Positions 44,756 to 54,102 of a stretch of DNA of 64,000 nt are shown one piece after another. The position numbers and the translations under genes are program-made. The notes under the pieces were generated by a model. That model was not told the DNA's origin and did no database searches. It saw only the letters and a program-made list of their open reading frames with translations. Each line of letters begins with the position of its first letter. The stretch's first letter is position 1. The stretch spans positions 248,001-312,000 of the forward strand of contig NZ_BMMM01000011.1 in assembly GCF_014645835.1 (NCBI RefSeq), in the 5' to 3' direction. The stretch is from Streptomyces albiflavescens. GTDB taxonomy: Bacteria > Actinomycetota > Actinomycetes > Streptomycetales > Streptomycetaceae.

Positions 44756-46054
44756 ATGTCCGACGACGCCCAGACGCCGGAAGCGCCACGTGACGCTGAC
44801 GCGTGGGCTCCACCGGGCCAGGCGAGTCCGACCTCTCCGAGCGATGCGGCACCTGGGGAGGGCGGCACGTCGGGTACGGAACCGACCGATGCGGCGCCTG
44901 CGGAGGGCGGCCGCGCGCCGGGTACGGAATCGAACCCCGCGATGCCTGCGGTGGGCGGTGCGCCGGGTCCGGAACCGGAGGATGTGGTGCCCGGAGAGGG
45001 CCGTGCTCCGGGTTCCGAGCCCGAGGACGCTGCTCGCGTGGAGGGTGTCGAGCCCGAGGACGCTGCTCGCGTGGAGGGTGTCGAGCCCGAGGACGCTGCT
45101 CGCGTGGAGGGTGTCGAGCCCGAGGACGCTGCTCGCGTGGAGGGTGTCGAGCCCGAGGACGCTGTGGGTGCCCAGGGTGCCCAGCTGGATGACGCCTTTC
45201 ACGTGCGGGGCCACGCGCCGGGTGCGCGCGCCTGGGGCAACTCGCCCGCAGCGGGGCATGACCCGGACGCCCGCCCCGAGCAAGCCGCCCCCGGTCCCAA
45301 GGTGCCCTTGGACAAGCCCGGCGCCGACCCCCGCCCCGGGCCGAACCCCTGGGCTCCGCCCATGGAGACCGCTCCGTACGGCGGAAGCGCCGCGCCCCTG
45401 CCTCTCCCGGTGCACGACCAGCCGACCTACACCTCCCTCCCCGGGGCGGGCGCCCCCGGCCCCCAGCCCTGGGAGAACCCCTTCGCACCCCCGGGCGACC
45501 TCCCGCCCACCGCCGGTCCCACGCCCTCGGGCGTCTCCGGGAACCCCTTCGCGGCCCCCGCGGCCCCCTCCCCCTACCCTCAGCCCGCTCCTGGAGAACC
45601 CGTCCCCCCGCCCCCCATCGCGCCCGACGGCCCCGGCCGGCTGCCGTACGGATACGGCTTCCCCCAGTACGCTCCCGCCCCGCCGCACGCCGCCCACCAA
45701 GGTGTCCCCGGCTACGGCTGGCCCCCGGTGCTGCCGCTCGCGCCGAGCAACGGCATGGGGACCGCCGGCCTCGTGCTCGGCATTCTCGCGGCGCTCGTGT
45801 TCTGTCTGTGGCCGCTCGCCATCGTGCTGGGCATCCTCGGCGTGATCTTCGGCGTGATCGGCCGCCGCAAGGCGCGTCGCGGCGAGGCGACGAACCCGGG
45901 CCAGGCGCTGGCCGGAATCATCTGCGGAGCGGTCGGTATCGCCCTGGGGATCGCGATGCTCGTCTTCCTCATCGTGGTCCCGGACGACAGCGGCGACGGC
46001 GACTCGGGCGGCGACGACGGCTTCTCCACGTCCCTTGTCATGGAGCAGCCGTAA
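44756..46054 (+). CDS. DUF4190 membrane protein with expanded repeat region
   Basis: 432 residues. ATG 44756 (MSDDAQTPEAPRDADAW) preferred over 44720; GAGGGG precedes it. A long disordered Pro/Glu/Ala-rich N-terminal ~320 residues contains 4.5 perfect EPEDAARVEGV repeats. The C-terminal ~100 residues carry two hydrophobic helices with the DUF4190 pattern GTAGLVLGILAALVFCLWP and GVIGRRKARRGEATNPGQALA. The C-terminus ends with an acidic tail. Function unknown; such proteins are common in Streptomyces. Confidence 0.78.
   Translation: MSDDAQTPEAPRDADAWAPPGQASPTSPSDAAPGEGGTSGTEPTDAAPAEGGRAPGTESNPAMPAVGGAPGPEPEDVVPGEGRAPGSEPEDAARVEGVEPEDAARVEGVEPEDAARVEGVEPEDAARVEGVEPEDAVGAQGAQLDDAFHVRGHAPGARAWGNSPAAGHDPDARPEQAAPGPKVPLDKPGADPRPGPNPWAPPMETAPYGGSAAPLPLPVHDQPTYTSLPGAGAPGPQPWENPFAPPGDLPPTAGPTPSGVSGNPFAAPAAPSPYPQPAPGEPVPPPPIAPDGPGRLPYGYGFPQYAPAPPHAAHQGVPGYGWPPVLPLAPSNGMGTAGLVLGILAALVFCLWPLAIVLGILGVIFGVIGRRKARRGEATNPGQALAGIICGAVGIALGIAMLVFLIVVPDDSGDGDSGGDDGFSTSLVMEQP
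45017..45166 (+). repeat. 33-bp in-frame tandem repeat
   Basis: Four perfect 33-bp units (45017-45049, 45050-45082, 45083-45115, 45116-45148) and a half unit, each encoding EPEDAARVEGV. Perfect DNA identity means recent expansion by slippage or recombination. Confidence 0.92.
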
Positions 46055-46080
46055 TCCCGTAGAGCAGCCGTAATCCCGTA
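46043..46080 (+). repeat. 19-bp tandem duplication at the DUF4190 stop
   Basis: Two identical 19-bp units (46043-46061, 46062-46080); the first contains the stop TAA of the DUF4190 gene. Confidence 0.8.
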
Positions 46081-46105
46081 GAGGAGTGGCGCGGCCCACG
46101 AACCG

Positions 46106-46696
46106 CTAGGCCAGCCTCTCCCGCGCCTCCATCAACGCGAACCCCAACAGATTCGGCCCCCGCCAGCGCTCGGGATCCGAGGCCCGCTCGTCGTCCGCCG
46201 CCAGCCCGATGCCCCACACCCGGTCCATCGGACTGGCCTCGACCAGCACCCTCCCCCAGCTTTCGGCCGGGGGGACCCCCATCTCGCTTCGCTCGCCCGT
46301 GCCCAGCAGAAACTCACGCAGGTCGGTGTGCGCGGCGAATTTGTGGACGCTGCCCTCGACCACGATCCCGAACCGCTCGCGCTCCCATATGGCCTCGTCG
46401 AAGCCGCGCACCAACCGCCCCGCCTTCTTGGCGAGCGCGGGGTTCGAAGCCGCGAGGACCGCTCGCTCCGCCTCCTCGTCCCCGAAGAGCCGTGCCTTCG
46501 ACGCCATCATCCAGTGCTCCGCCGTCGCGTACTCGACATCGTCGACCACGAAGGGCGATGGCCACCACTGGCTCAGACAGCTCGCGCTCACCCGGCCGTC
46601 GGGTCGCGGGCGGTGCCCCCAGAAGTGCAGGTACTTGACCCTCGCTCCCGAGTGGACCGCGCTGACCAGCGCTTCCCAAGAATCGATCTTCCCCAT
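46106..46696 (-). CDS. NADAR-family protein
   Basis: Member of the NADAR (YbiA/DUF1768) family, N-glycosidases or glycan-metabolite enzymes linked to riboflavin damage or ADP-ribose. ATG 46696 (MGKIDSWEALVSA) gives 196 residues. Family motifs: LHFWGHRP, LSQWWPSPFVVDD, YATAEHWMMASKARLFGD, and the C-terminal DRVWGIGLA with PNLLGFALMEAR. A ~13-residue insertion (RSEMGVPPAESWG) interrupts the usual TGxRVLVEASP stretch and comes from a GC-rich palindromic DNA insert (see findings). Confidence 0.85.
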   Translation of the reverse strand: MGKIDSWEALVSAVHSGARVKYLHFWGHRPRPDGRVSASCLSQWWPSPFVVDDVEYATAEHWMMASKARLFGDEEAERAVLAASNPALAKKAGRLVRGFDEAIWERERFGIVVEGSVHKFAAHTDLREFLLGTGERSEMGVPPAESWGRVLVEASPMDRVWGIGLAADDERASDPERWRGPNLLGFALMEARERLA

Positions 46697-46779
46697 GCAC
46701 GCCACTCTGGCACGCACCACTGACATTCCGTCCCGCCTTTTCCAGCGGGACTCGACACCTGGTCGAAGGATTCCGTCGC

Positions 46780-46806
46780 GTAACCAAAAGGCAACAACGG
46801 AATCAC
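46780..46806 (+). promoter_or_regulatory. candidate GlnR binding site
   Basis: Three consecutive half-sites with exact 6-bp spacing: GTAAC (46780-46784), GCAAC (46791-46795), ATCAC (46802-46806). This fits the Streptomyces GlnR pattern of gTnAC and GnAAC half-sites spaced by 6 bp. It lies 98 bp before the dehydrogenase ATG and partly inside an 8-bp inverted repeat GATTCCGT/ACGGAATC (46769-46776, 46797-46804). Suggests nitrogen control of the polyamine operon. Confidence 0.55.
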
Positions 46807-46904
46807 TTGTTGGAGTCCCTTTGCTCTGTCAGGATCGGCACTCAAATCGAGCTGGAGCTACGCCGACCCCCGCGACGACGGGGAGAACGGCGGAGGAGAG
46901 CGAC

Positions 46905-48431
46905 ATGCACAATCCGGGCCATCGCTTCCAGGCGCAGGACCGCTTGGCGGACGGCGCGCAGTACATTGCGGGCCGATTCACCAAGGGCACCTCCGGCCGC
47001 ACGCACGCGGTCGTGAACCCCGCCACCGGCGAAGAGGTGTACACATACGAGCTGGCGAGCACCGCCGACGTCGACGCGGCCGTCGCCGCCGCCCACGAGG
47101 CGTTTCCCGGCTGGTCGAGCGCCACCCCGGGCGAGCGCTCCGACGCGCTGCACCGCTTCGCCGCCGTACTCGCCGAGCGCGCCGAGGAGTTCGCCCAGGC
47201 CGAGTCGCTCCAGTGCGGAAAGCCCCTCAAGCTGACGCGCGAGTTCGACGTTCCGGGCACCATCGACAACACCGCCTTCTTCGCGGGCGCGGCCCGGCAT
47301 CTGCAGGGCCAGTCCGCGGGCGAGTACTCCGGTGACCACACCTCGTACGTACGCCGTGAACCCATCGGCGTCGTCGGCTCCATCGCGCCCTGGAACTACC
47401 CCCTCCAGATGGCCGCTTGGAAGATCCTCCCGGCCGTCGCCGCCGGCAACACGATCGTCCTGAAGCCGGCCGAGCTGACTCCGCTCACCTCGCTGCTGTT
47501 CGCCGAGGCGGCCACCGAGGCGGGGATCCCCGACGGTGTCATCAACATCGTCACGGGCCTGGGCAAGGAAGTCGGTGAGCACCTCGTCGGCCACCCGGAC
47601 GTCGCCATGACCTCCTTCACCGGGTCCACCGCCGTCGGCAAGCGGGTCGCCGAGATCGCCACCTCGACCGTCAAGCGGCTCCACCTGGAGCTGGGCGGCA
47701 AGGCGCCCTTCGTCGTCTTCGACGACGCGGATCTGGACGCCGCCGTGAACGGCGCGGTGGCCGGTTCGCTCATCAACACCGGGCAGGACTGCACGGCCGC
47801 CACGCGCGCGTATGTGCAAAGGCCGCTCTACGAAGAGTTCGTGGCGAAGACCGCCGCCCTGATGGCGAGCGTCCGCGTGGGCGACCCGTTCGCGTCCGAC
47901 ACCGACCTCGGCCCGCTGATCTCGCACGCCCAGCGCGACCGCGTCGCCGGATTCGTCGACCGGGCCCGCGACTACGCGCGCGTGGTCACCGGCGGAACCG
48001 CCCCACAGGGCGAACTCAAGAGTGGTGCGTTCTACGCGCCCACGCTCGTCGCGGACGCCGCCCAGGACAGCGAGATCGTGCAGGCCGAGATCTTCGGCCC
48101 GGTGCTCGTCGTGCTGCCCTTCGACACCGACGACGAGGGCATCGCGCTCGCCAACGACACCCCGTACGGACTCGCGGCCTCCGCCTGGAGCCGCGATGTC
48201 TACCGGGCAGGCCGCGCGACCCGCGAGATCAAGGCGGGCTGCGTCTGGGTCAACGATCACATCCCGATCATCAGCGAGATGCCGCACGGCGGCTACAAGG
48301 CGTCCGGCTTCGGCAAGGACATGTCTGCCTACTCCTTCGAGGAGTACACGCAGATCAAGCACGTCATGTTCGACAACACCGCGGTGGCCAGGAAGGACTG
48401 GCACCGCACGATCTTCGGGGACCGCCCCTAG
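46905..48431 (+). CDS. gamma-aminobutyraldehyde dehydrogenase-like protein
   Basis: NAD(P)-dependent aldehyde dehydrogenase, 508 residues. GGAGGAGAG lies directly upstream of ATG 46905. Catalytic Glu in [11 protein letters not shown], catalytic Cys in [11 protein letters not shown], and the C-terminal EMPHGGYKASGFGKDMS are clear. It is a paralogue of the 20721-22160 product. It leads a run of polyamine transport and amine oxidase genes on the same strand, so 4-aminobutanal is a likely substrate. A candidate GlnR site lies upstream. Confidence 0.87.
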   Translation: MHNPGHRFQAQDRLADGAQYIAGRFTKGTSGRTHAVVNPATGEEVYTYELASTADVDAAVAAAHEAFPGWSSATPGERSDALHRFAAVLAERAEEFAQAESLQCGKPLKLTREFDVPGTIDNTAFFAGAARHLQGQSAGEYSGDHTSYVRREPIGVVGSIAPWNYPLQMAAWKILPAVAAGNTIVLKPAELTPLTSLLFAEAATEAGIPDGVINIVTGLGKEVGEHLVGHPDVAMTSFTGSTAVGKRVAEIATSTVKRLHLELGGKAPFVVFDDADLDAAVNGAVAGSLINTGQDCTAATRAYVQRPLYEEFVAKTAALMASVRVGDPFASDTDLGPLISHAQRDRVAGFVDRARDYARVVTGGTAPQGELKSGAFYAPTLVADAAQDSEIVQAEIFGPVLVVLPFDTDDEGIALANDTPYGLAASAWSRDVYRAGRATREIKAGCVWVNDHIPIISEMPHGGYKASGFGKDMSAYSFEEYTQIKHVMFDNTAVARKDWHRTIFGDRP

Positions 48432-48507
48432 CCGACTGTCGGCTGAGGCCGAGTGACAGACCAGGCCGCGACCACGGCCGCGACCCTCCCGAAAGGGCAC
48501 CACGAGC

Positions 48508-49755
48508 ATGGAGCAGTACGAGCCCGAGCGCCTGACCCCGGCCCAAGTGGCCGCCATGCGGCGCAGTTTCAGGAACGGCAGGGCCTCCCTCAGCCGTCGT
48601 TCGCTGTTGCGCGCCTCCGCGGGCGGCGCGCTCGCCGTCGGCGGTCTCGGGGCGCTGAGCGCCTGCGGGATCCCCGCGGCCGGCAAGACCCAGGGCGGCG
48701 TCTCCGCCGAGGACCACTCGGCCAAGGAGAAGACGATCAACTTCTCCAACTGGACCGAGTACATGGACGTCGACGACAGCGAGAAGCACCACCCCACGCT
48801 CGACGCGTTCACCAAACGGACCGGCATCAAGGTCAAGTACACCGAGGACATCAACGACAACGTCGAGTTCTTCGGCAAGATCAAGCCGCAGCTCGCGGCC
48901 GGCCAGGACACCGGCCGCGACATCATCGTCGTCACCGACTGGCTGGCGGCGCGGCTGATCCGCTTCGGATGGGTCCAGAAACTGGACGCGTCCAACCTGC
49001 CGCACGCCTACACGAACCTGTCGCAGCAGTTCCGCGACACCGATTGGGACCCCGGCCGCGCCTACTCGTACCCCTGGCAGGGCATTTCGACCGTCATCGC
49101 CTACAACAAGAAGGCGCTGGACGGGGTCGAGGTCAAGTCCGTCTCCGACCTGCTCGACAACCCCAAGCTCAAGGGGCGCGTCGGCTTCCTCTCGGAGATG
49201 CGCGACAGCATCGGCATGACGCTGCTCGACATGGGCAAGGACCCGGCGAAGTTCACCGACGACGACTTCGACGCGGCGATCGCCCGGCTTCAGAAGGCCG
49301 TCGACAAGGGCCAGATCCGCCGCTTCACCGGCAACGACTACACGTCCGACCTCACCAAGGGCGACCTCGCGGCCTGTGTCGCCTGGGCCGGTGACGTCGT
49401 CCAGCTCAAGGCGGACAGCCCGGACGTCGACTTCATCATCCCGGACAGCGGCTATCTGACGTCCACGGACAACATGCTGATCCCCAACAAGGCACGTCAC
49501 AAGACGAACGCCGAGCGGCTCATGGACTACTACTACGAGCCCGAGCCGGCCGCGGAGCTCGCCGCCTACATCAATTACGTCTGTCCGGTCGACGGGGTGA
49601 AGCCCTACCTGGCGAAGATCGACAAGGACGCGGCGAACAACCCGCTGATCATTCCTGACAAGGCCATGGCCGCGAAGTCGCACGCCTTCCGCTCGCTGAC
49701 GCAGAAGGAAGAGACGGCCTACGAAGAGAAGTTCGCGAAGCTCACAGGGGCGTGA
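48508..49755 (+). CDS. potD: polyamine ABC transporter, substrate-binding lipoprotein
   Basis: PotD-type binding protein of 415 residues. The N-terminus has twin Arg (LSRRSLLRAS), a hydrophobic stretch and lipobox LSAC, so it is a lipoprotein, probably Tat-exported. PotD features: INFSNWTEYMD, RTGIKVKYTEDINDNVEFF, VTDWLAARLIRFGW, ACVAWAGDVVQL and INYVCPVDGV. First of four tightly linked transporter genes; its stop overlaps the ATPase start (GTGA). A near-paralogue lies at 22789. Confidence 0.9.
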   Translation: MEQYEPERLTPAQVAAMRRSFRNGRASLSRRSLLRASAGGALAVGGLGALSACGIPAAGKTQGGVSAEDHSAKEKTINFSNWTEYMDVDDSEKHHPTLDAFTKRTGIKVKYTEDINDNVEFFGKIKPQLAAGQDTGRDIIVVTDWLAARLIRFGWVQKLDASNLPHAYTNLSQQFRDTDWDPGRAYSYPWQGISTVIAYNKKALDGVEVKSVSDLLDNPKLKGRVGFLSEMRDSIGMTLLDMGKDPAKFTDDDFDAAIARLQKAVDKGQIRRFTGNDYTSDLTKGDLAACVAWAGDVVQLKADSPDVDFIIPDSGYLTSTDNMLIPNKARHKTNAERLMDYYYEPEPAAELAAYINYVCPVDGVKPYLAKIDKDAANNPLIIPDKAMAAKSHAFRSLTQKEETAYEEKFAKLTGA

Positions 49756-50921
49756 CCACGATGACCAACGACAGCAGCGGCGACGTCCGCCTCTCCGGGA
49801 TCAGCAAGACGTACGGCGCCTTCACCGCCGTACACCCGCTCGACCTGACCGTGCCCCAGGGGTCGTTCTTCGCCCTCCTCGGGGCGTCGGGCTGCGGCAA
49901 GACGACCACTCTGCGGATGATCGCGGGCCTGGAGGAACCTTCCTCCGGCACCGTCTTCCTGGGCGACCAGGAGGTGACGAACCTGCCGCCCTACAAGCGG
50001 CCCGTGAACACCGTCTTCCAGTCGTACGCACTCTTCCCGCACCTCGACATCTTCGAGAACGTCGCCTTCGGCCTGCGCCGACGCGGCATCAAGTCGGTGA
50101 AGAAGCAGGTCGAGGACATGCTCGAGCTCGTACAGCTCGGCGAGCAGGCCCGCAAGAAGCCGCACCAGCTCTCCGGCGGTCAGCAGCAGCGCGTCGCCGT
50201 GGCCCGCGCGCTGATCAACCACCCCAAGGTGCTGCTCCTGGACGAGCCCCTCGGCGCCCTCGACCTCAAGCTGCGTCGCCAGATGCAGTTGGAGCTCAAG
50301 CGCATCCAGACCGAGGTCGGCATCACCTTCATCCACGTCACGCACGACCAGGAGGAGGCCATGACCATGGCCGACACGGTCGCCGTGATGAACGCGGGCC
50401 GTGTCGAGCAGCTCGGCTCGCCCGCCGACCTCTACGAGAACCCGAACACCACCTTCGTCGCCAACTTCCTCGGCACCTCGAACCTCATCGAGGCCGCGGT
50501 CGACTCCAAGAGCGGCGACGACATCGTCCTGCAGGCGGGCGGCGGCAAGCTCGTGCTGCCCCAGGCGCGCTGTTCGGCACCCACGGCGACCGGCGGCAAG
50601 GTCCTGGTCGGCATACGCCCCGAGAAGATCTCGCTCACCCACGCCGACGACGCGGGTGAGATCCCGGAGGGCCGCAACCGGATCACCGGCAAGATCGCCG
50701 ACTCCAGCTTCATCGGCGTCTCCACGCAGTACGTGATCGACAGCGCCGTCTGCCCCGAGTTCGAGGTCTACTCGCAGAACATCGACCGCGACGCCCGGCT
50801 CACCCCCGGCGCCGACGTCGTCCTGCACTGGAGCCCGGCGCACACCTTCGGCCTGGACGCCGCCCAGGACATCGACGCCGGGGTCGAGACGGTGGAGCCA
50901 GAAGAGGGGGTGGCCGCCTGA
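49752..50921 (+). CDS. potA: polyamine ABC transporter, ATP-binding protein
   Basis: 389 residues. Walker A GASGCGKTT at residues 44-52, Q-loop VFQSYALFPHL, signature LSGGQQQR, Walker B VLLLDEPLGALDLK, switch VTHDQEEA, then a C-terminal TOBE domain. Typical of PotA-type spermidine/putrescine ATPases. GTG 49752 overlaps the potD stop; ATG 49761 is an alternative. The stop overlaps the potB ATG by one base. Confidence 0.92.
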   Translation: MTTMTNDSSGDVRLSGISKTYGAFTAVHPLDLTVPQGSFFALLGASGCGKTTTLRMIAGLEEPSSGTVFLGDQEVTNLPPYKRPVNTVFQSYALFPHLDIFENVAFGLRRRGIKSVKKQVEDMLELVQLGEQARKKPHQLSGGQQQRVAVARALINHPKVLLLDEPLGALDLKLRRQMQLELKRIQTEVGITFIHVTHDQEEAMTMADTVAVMNAGRVEQLGSPADLYENPNTTFVANFLGTSNLIEAAVDSKSGDDIVLQAGGGKLVLPQARCSAPTATGGKVLVGIRPEKISLTHADDAGEIPEGRNRITGKIADSSFIGVSTQYVIDSAVCPEFEVYSQNIDRDARLTPGADVVLHWSPAHTFGLDAAQDIDAGVETVEPEEGVAA

Positions 50922-51844
50922 TGGCCGCCGTCACCGAGGCGCCACCGCTCGCGCCGCAGCCCGCCGAGAAGCCGCCCCGCAAGCGTGGCCGCCTCGTCCC
51001 GTACTGGCTTCTCCTGCCCGGCATTCTCTGGCTGATCGTCTTCTTCGCGCTGCCGATGATCTACCAGGCCTCCACGTCCGTGCAGACGGGCTCCCTGGAG
51101 CAGGGCTTCAAGGTCACCTGGCACTTCCAGACGTACTGGGACGCGCTCGCCGACTACTGGCCGCAGTTCCTGCGCTCGGTGCTCTATGCCGGTGCCGCGA
51201 CGATCCTGTGCCTCGTGCTCGGCTACCCGCTCGCGTATCTCATCGCCTTCCGCGCGGGGCGCTGGCGCAACCTGATCATGATCCTGGTGATCGCGCCGTT
51301 CTTCACCAGCTTCCTGATCCGTACGCTCGCCTGGAAGACGATCCTCGCGGACGGCGGCCCGGTCGTCGGCGCTCTGAACTCGTTGCACGTCCTGGACGTC
51401 ACCAACTGGCTGGGCTTCACGTCCGGCGACCGCGTCCTGGCCACGCCGCTCGCGGTGGTCTGCGGACTCACGTACAACTTCCTGCCGTTCATGATCCTGC
51501 CGCTCTACACCTCGCTGGAGCGGATCGACGGACGGCTGCACGAGGCGGCGGGTGACCTGTACGCGGCGCCCTTCACGACCTTCCGCAAGGTCACCTTCCC
51601 GCTGTCGATGCCCGGAGTCGTCTCCGGCACGCTGCTCACCTTCATCCCGGCCAGTGGTGACTACGTGAACGCCGATCTGCTCGGCTCCACGGACACCCGG
51701 ATGGTCGGCAACGTCATCCAGACCCAATTCCTGCGGATTCTCGACTATCCGACGGCCGCGGCCCTTTCGTTCATTCTCATGGCCGCGATCCTCATCATGG
51801 TCACGCTCTACATCCGCAAGTCCGGGACGGAGGATCTGGTTTAA
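50921..51844 (+). CDS. potB: polyamine ABC transporter, permease B
   Basis: First permease, 307 residues, six hydrophobic helices. The EAA loop reads RLHEAAGDLYAAPFTTFRKV. The PotB-like start WLLLPGILWLIVFFALPMI and FLIRTLAWKTIL segments are present. Overlaps potA by one base; ends one base before potC. Confidence 0.9.
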   Translation: MAAVTEAPPLAPQPAEKPPRKRGRLVPYWLLLPGILWLIVFFALPMIYQASTSVQTGSLEQGFKVTWHFQTYWDALADYWPQFLRSVLYAGAATILCLVLGYPLAYLIAFRAGRWRNLIMILVIAPFFTSFLIRTLAWKTILADGGPVVGALNSLHVLDVTNWLGFTSGDRVLATPLAVVCGLTYNFLPFMILPLYTSLERIDGRLHEAAGDLYAAPFTTFRKVTFPLSMPGVVSGTLLTFIPASGDYVNADLLGSTDTRMVGNVIQTQFLRILDYPTAAALSFILMAAILIMVTLYIRKSGTEDLV

Positions 51845-52645
51845 ATGGCCTTCGTACGCTGGCTCAAGCGCCATCTCGTCGTCATCGCGGGACTGCTGAC
51901 GCTTGGATATCTGCTGCTGCCCAATGTCATCGTCACGGTGTTCTCCTTCAACAAGCCGAAGGGGCGCTTCAACTATGAATGGCAGCAGTTCTCGACCGAT
52001 GCCTGGCGCGACCCGTGCGGCGTCGCCGACATGTGCGGTTCGCTCTCGATCAGCCTGCAGATCGCCGTCTGGGCGACCATCGGGGCCACCGTCCTCGGCA
52101 CGATGATCGCCTTCGCGCTGGTCCGCTACCGCTTCCGCGCGCGCGGCGCCGTGAACTCGCTGATCTTCCTGCCGATGGCGATGCCCGAGGTCGTCATGGC
52201 CGCCTCACTGCTCACGCTGTTCCTCAACATGGGTGCCCAGCTGGGCTTCTGGACGATCCTGATCGCCCACATCATGTTCTGCCTCAGCTTCGTCGTGACG
52301 GCCGTCAAGGCCCGTGTCATGTCGATGGACCCGCGGCTGGAACAGGCGGCGCAGGACCTGTACGCGGGACCCGCGCAGACCTTCCTGCGCGTCACCCTGC
52401 CCATCGCGGCCCCCGGAATCGCCGCGGGTGCGCTGCTCGCCTTCGCGCTCTCCTTCGACGATTTCATCATCACCAATTTCAACGCGGGCTCGACCGTCAC
52501 CTTCCCCATGTTCGTCTGGGGATCGGCGCAGCGCGGAACACCCGTTCAGATCAATGTCATCGGTACGGCCATGTTCCTCGTCGCCGTACTGTTCGTCCTG
52601 GCCGGAATGGTCATCGGCAATCGCCGGAACAAGCAAAAGGCATAA
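51845..52645 (+). CDS. potC: polyamine ABC transporter, permease C
   Basis: Second permease, 266 residues, six hydrophobic helices. EAA-type loop RLEQAAQDLYAGPAQTFLRV, then SFDDFIITNFN, typical of PotC. Directly abuts potB with no intergenic space. Forms the heterodimeric channel with permease B. Confidence 0.9.
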   Translation: MAFVRWLKRHLVVIAGLLTLGYLLLPNVIVTVFSFNKPKGRFNYEWQQFSTDAWRDPCGVADMCGSLSISLQIAVWATIGATVLGTMIAFALVRYRFRARGAVNSLIFLPMAMPEVVMAASLLTLFLNMGAQLGFWTILIAHIMFCLSFVVTAVKARVMSMDPRLEQAAQDLYAGPAQTFLRVTLPIAAPGIAAGALLAFALSFDDFIITNFNAGSTVTFPMFVWGSAQRGTPVQINVIGTAMFLVAVLFVLAGMVIGNRRNKQKA

Positions 52646-52674
52646 CGCTCGTCACCCTGTAGGGAGTTGAAATC

Positions 52675-54102
52675 ATGGCCCCAAGCGCCATGACACGTGG
52701 GAATCATTGGACGAAGTCTCTTTCCGACGTCCAGCCGGTCTCGTACTGGCTGGACGACCCCGGCAAGCCTCACCCCGAGCCCGCGCTCACCGGTGCCGAG
52801 ACCTGCGATCTGCTGGTCGTCGGCGGCGGCTACAGCGGACTGTGGACCGCGCTGATCGCCAAGGAGCGCGACCCGGGGCGCGACGTGGTCCTGGTCGAAG
52901 GACGTGAGGTGGGCTGGGCCGCCTCCGGCCGCAACGGCGGCTTCTGCGCCGCCTCCCTCACCCACGGTCTGGCCAACGGTCTCACCCGATGGCCGGACGA
53001 GATCAGGAAGCTGGAGGAGCTGGGCGCCCGCAACCTCGACGAGATCGAGGCGGCCGTCGCCCGCTACTCCCTCGACTGCGACTTCGAGCGCAGCGGCGAG
53101 ATCGACGTGGCCACCGAGCCGCACCAGGCGGCCGAACTGCGCGCATGGCACGAGGAGCTGGAGCGCGAGGGTCTCGCGGACGGCGTCGAGTTCCTGGACA
53201 CCGAAGCGGTACGGGAACAAGTCGACTCACCGACATTCCTCGCCGGGCTGCACGACCGCCGCGGCGTCGCCATGCTGCACCCCGCCAAGCTCGCCTGGGG
53301 CCTGAAGCGGGCCTGTCTGGAGCTCGGGGTGCGGGTGTACGAGCACACGCCCGCGCTGCGGTTGAAGCCGTACGGCGCCGGCATGGCCGTACGCACTCCG
53401 TACGGCTCGATCCGGGCTCGCCGGGTCGCGCTCGGCACGAACATCTTCCCGAACCTGGTCAAGCGGGTCCGCTCGTACACCGTGCCGGTCTACGACTACG
53501 CGCTGATGACCGAGCCGCTCACCGCCGACCAGCTGGCGTCCATCGGCTGGAAGAACCGCCAGGGCCTCGGGGATTCGGCGAACCAGTTCCACTACTTCCG
53601 GCTCTCCGCGGACAACCGGATCCTGTGGGGCGGCTACGACGCGATCTACTCGTACGGCGGCCGGGTGCGCGCCGAGTACGACGACCGCCCGGAGACGTAC
53701 GCCAAGCTCGCCGGGCACTTCTTCACCTGCTTCCCGCAGCTGGAGGGGCTCCGCTTCACCCACGCCTGGGGCGGCGCGATCGACACCTGCTCGCGGTTCT
53801 CGGCCTTCTTCGGCACGGCCCACCAGGGCAAGGTCGCGTACGCGGCGGGCTATACGGGCCTCGGGGTCGGCGCCACCCGGTTCGGCGCGGACGTGATGCT
53901 CGACCTGCTGGCGGGGGAGCGCACGGAGCGCACCGAGCTGGAGATGGCCCGCAAGAAGCCGCTGCCGTTTCCGCCCGAGCCCCTCGCCTGGACCGGCATC
54001 GCGCTCACCAAGTGGTCGCTGGCGCGGGCGGACTCGCACGGGGGCCGGCGCAATCTGTGGCTGAAGACGATGGACAAGCTGGGACTCGGCTTCGACAGCT
54101 AG
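52675..54102 (+). CDS. FAD-dependent amine oxidoreductase (PuuB-like)
   Basis: DAO-type flavoprotein of 475 residues; GGGAGTTGA precedes ATG 52675. FAD-binding Rossmann motif VVGGGYSGLW near residue 50, VLVEGREVGWAASGRNGG, and a C-terminal GYTGLGVGATRFG, typical of gamma-glutamylputrescine oxidases and related amine oxidases. Placement behind polyamine transporter genes supports oxidation of an imported or glutamylated polyamine. Whether glutamylation precedes is not shown in this window; no glutamine-synthetase-like ligase is present here. Confidence 0.82.
   Translation: MAPSAMTRGNHWTKSLSDVQPVSYWLDDPGKPHPEPALTGAETCDLLVVGGGYSGLWTALIAKERDPGRDVVLVEGREVGWAASGRNGGFCAASLTHGLANGLTRWPDEIRKLEELGARNLDEIEAAVARYSLDCDFERSGEIDVATEPHQAAELRAWHEELEREGLADGVEFLDTEAVREQVDSPTFLAGLHDRRGVAMLHPAKLAWGLKRACLELGVRVYEHTPALRLKPYGAGMAVRTPYGSIRARRVALGTNIFPNLVKRVRSYTVPVYDYALMTEPLTADQLASIGWKNRQGLGDSANQFHYFRLSADNRILWGGYDAIYSYGGRVRAEYDDRPETYAKLAGHFFTCFPQLEGLRFTHAWGGAIDTCSRFSAFFGTAHQGKVAYAAGYTGLGVGATRFGADVMLDLLAGERTERTELEMARKKPLPFPPEPLAWTGIALTKWSLARADSHGGRRNLWLKTMDKLGLGFDS

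Noticed and set aside
45017-45166. Regular repeats considered as a CRISPR array
   Set aside because: Units are contiguous, without spacers, and in frame inside a coding region.
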